From assembly GCF_964355755.1 (NCBI RefSeq), contig NC_092671.1, positions 24,862,070-24,926,069 on the forward strand: 64,000 nucleotides of DNA, written 5' to 3'. Positions 61,840 through 64,000 of this stretch are shown in pieces. Source of the DNA: Antedon mediterranea. Taxonomy: Eukaryota; Echinodermata; Crinoidea; Comatulida; Antedonidae. Numbering within the stretch: the first letter of the stretch is position 1; the number at the start of each line of letters is the position of its first letter. Position numbers and translations under genes: made by a program. Under the pieces are notes generated by a model. It was not told the DNA's origin. It made no database searches and worked only from the letters and a program-made list of their open reading frames with translations.

Positions 61840-64000
61840 TTAAAATGAATTGATTATGTTGAAATTTAACACAAAAAGGAAGATCTCTAGCCATGGATGA
61901 GATTCGAGCTTACAAATTCGCTTCATCCTCGTTTGTTTTTAAAATTCTGTAAATTCAGAAACAAACAGATACTTTTTTTTTTTTTATTTTTTTTTTATTC
62001 AATCAAAACCAACAGCGATAATTACCGCCACTAACAGGTTTGAAACATAAAACAATACCAACATCATAATGCAGGCGTACCTTTTAACAAATGCTAATAA
62101 TAAATCTATGACCTAATAATAATATTAAATAATAGTATTAGAGTATACTGTACTCATATGCATCACTATATTCTAGTGCAGTATTTTGCGTTTAAACGTG
62201 GGTAAGCTAAACCGCAAACTTGCCTGTCTTAAAACTCCGATAGAAAAATAAGCGTGTAAAACATAGCTTGTAACTTCCCAGAGAGACACCTTATCTTTCC
62301 TCTCACTTCAACCATTTTTTGTGGTCATACCGTACTTAATTTCCTGTTGCTATATTTAGTGTAACTTTTAAATTATTCATAAGTGTGTTTTAATTATTGT
62401 ACCGTCTCAAAGTTATGAAATTGGTTTTTTTTCTGTGGCTGTTTCAATGAATACAGTATAATAAAATAAACAAATATTTTTGTATTTTCTATTCAACATA
62501 ACAATTTTATTAAGAATTGAACTGGTAAAAAAACAAAATTGTACTACTGTAGGCCTACGCACTAATAATAGTAGAAAAAAGGCAATTAATCTTTACTTAA
62601 CGATTTAGAAACTCATTCATTTATAATCAATACTATTTCATGGAGTAAAGTGATAAAAAATGACTTAAAAATAATTTTCATTTTGTCATGGTAATTCTAA
62701 AGCAAGATGCTTTATTTTTATTACCTTGTCCTTCGGATGGAACATATAGTACTGTACAAGTTAAAGAACTTGACCAGATACACTTTTTAAGATCGTTCCC
62801 AGTTTGCTGATCTGGGTAGCTGCTTCACCCCTGGCCACCATAGGGCCGCAGAGGACCTAATCCAAATTTCCTCAGGTTTTAGTTCAGCTTGAGGATGATA
62901 CCTTTTTAATAATTGATTTATGACTATTCTATTGTTTTGTATATGAAGTTAAATGGAAATACCCTTAATAGTATAGTAATTTATGAGAGTTTACTCACAA
63001 CAGACCTTATCAAATGTCAGTTACATGCTTACTTTACTGCTAAATACCTTGTGGGTTTTGGTTTCATTATAGTTGTACTTTTTCAATGGTTTCCATTACC
63101 AATTGATTAAGAAAATGGTTTGGAAATGTGTAGACTACTTGACCATAAGGAATTCTTTAGTGACAGATTTGGCACAGGAAGGTCTGTCATAAAGTTCAAT
63201 GGCTGTAGAGAGCTTTCAACCACTTGTCACATGATCGATGATGTACATTTATTTATTAATATATTGCATGTTAATTAGGTGATCATTTAGAATAAAATGA
63301 TCACCTATTGTTATTGTATCAAATCTTTATTGTTATTATTGTTTCTGGGCACTATTTTGTGTAACAAATATCTAAAAAAGTTTAATGTCAATGATTACCA
63401 AAATTTCACAATGTCTTTCAAATACTGTAACTGATATTTGCTATTGGTAATGGGAAGGTATTGTTTTGTTATTATATAATCTGTCCTCTCTACTATTTTT
63501 ATCCATGACCTATTTGTGATGTTCACATTGGTCAACATTTATATCTTCTAATCCCCTCCCCCCCCCCCTTTTTTTCCTATTAAGTCATGTCATCTGTGTT
63601 TTAAAAAAATAGTGTGTTTTGAAAATTTAAAATAAATGATTAAAATAAAAGACAAAATAACCAGCTATTAACCAGAAACCATGTTGTCTTCCAGAAAGTG
63701 GAGCTTTTTTTCATTAGAATACAGTTCTTAAAATGGCCTATTCTACAAAAAATGTTATTTTCTTAAAGGGAAAATATTATTCCTTCAATTAGTATCTGTC
63801 AATTATACTGTAGAAAGTACTGATATATTTTACACAATAAAATAGACAATGTTACTTTACTCTATTTTTCAAGAACATAGTACAGTAGTGCTGAATAAAA
63901 TTCTGTTGTTATAAACAAGTACTGTTATAGGTCAAAAGTAAGAAACATTGCTGTAGTTTGCATAGACAGGGCTGGCTGTATTTATCACAGTAGGTTCCAT

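Larger units (their letters stand above)
54534..64000 (+). other. ULK4 intron 2 and beyond, no further exon recognised
   Basis: The next ULK4 exon should encode a strand like 'ILLEGPGTLKFSNF'; I did not find it. The region holds a 56-bp duplication (54860-54971), the TTAA transposon (55847-59830), short imperfect repeats of TTTTCACATTTGTGG (60030-60190), a second TTAA element (61235-61839), and poly-T (61975-61996) and poly-C (63556-63567) tracts. The stretches 54980-55840, 60200-61230 and 61850-64000 are A/T-rich with nothing assignable. Confidence 0.65.

Overview
This is an A+T-rich stretch of animal nuclear DNA with small exons, long introns with GT..AG borders and a heavy load of many kinds of mobile elements. 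The two conserved genes (PITRM1 and ULK4), the DIRS element, a Helitron with a (GTCT)n head, tRNA-derived SINEs and many short transposons with subterminal repeats suggest a marine invertebrate, perhaps an echinoderm or other ambulacrarian. The species cannot be fixed from the sequence alone. I found no bacterial genes, rRNA, functional tRNA or CRISPR array.

Layout. (1) 4446-35948, minus strand: the first ten coding exons of PITRM1 (presequence protease, M16C zinc metallopeptidase). Splice phases agree from exon to exon and give 400 codons, including the HxxEH zinc site and the third-ligand glutamate. The remaining 3' part was not found and probably lies beyond the left edge. One intron (5922-20887) is 15 kb long and holds several MITE-like elements. 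Another (24000-31627) holds a Helitron that was itself split by a DIRS-type tyrosine-recombinase retrotransposon. A third (31780-33016) holds a 58-bp minisatellite. (2) 38647-39391, plus strand: a complete two-exon gene with a TATA box. It encodes a 146-residue secreted protein with a ten-cysteine Dickkopf/prokineticin (colipase-fold) domain. (3) 44680-54533, plus strand: the first two coding exons of ULK4, a pseudokinase; the rest lies beyond the right edge.

Between and inside these genes are: two copies of a transposon whose ends are arrays of a 15-bp unit (13741-15789 with an exact 8-bp target duplication, and 43016-43813); a TAA-flanked element filled with a 30-bp minisatellite that has an 11-unit higher-order period (48400-51110); an element with CAGTGTTCTCCCCAGG ends and iterated AAGCGTCACGG motifs (51596-53530); and a 4-kb TTAA-flanked transposon with ~0.6-kb inverted repeats (55847-59830). 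This last element carries a decayed gene of a C2H2/SAP-like protein family of unknown function. A second, short TTAA-flanked element lies at 61235-61839.

The three host genes show no functional link: mitochondrial peptide degradation, a secreted signalling-type protein and a ciliary/neuronal pseudokinase. The most interesting material is the mobile-element biology, above all the TTAA element with its unknown protein and the 15-bp-array family, together with the small secreted gene.
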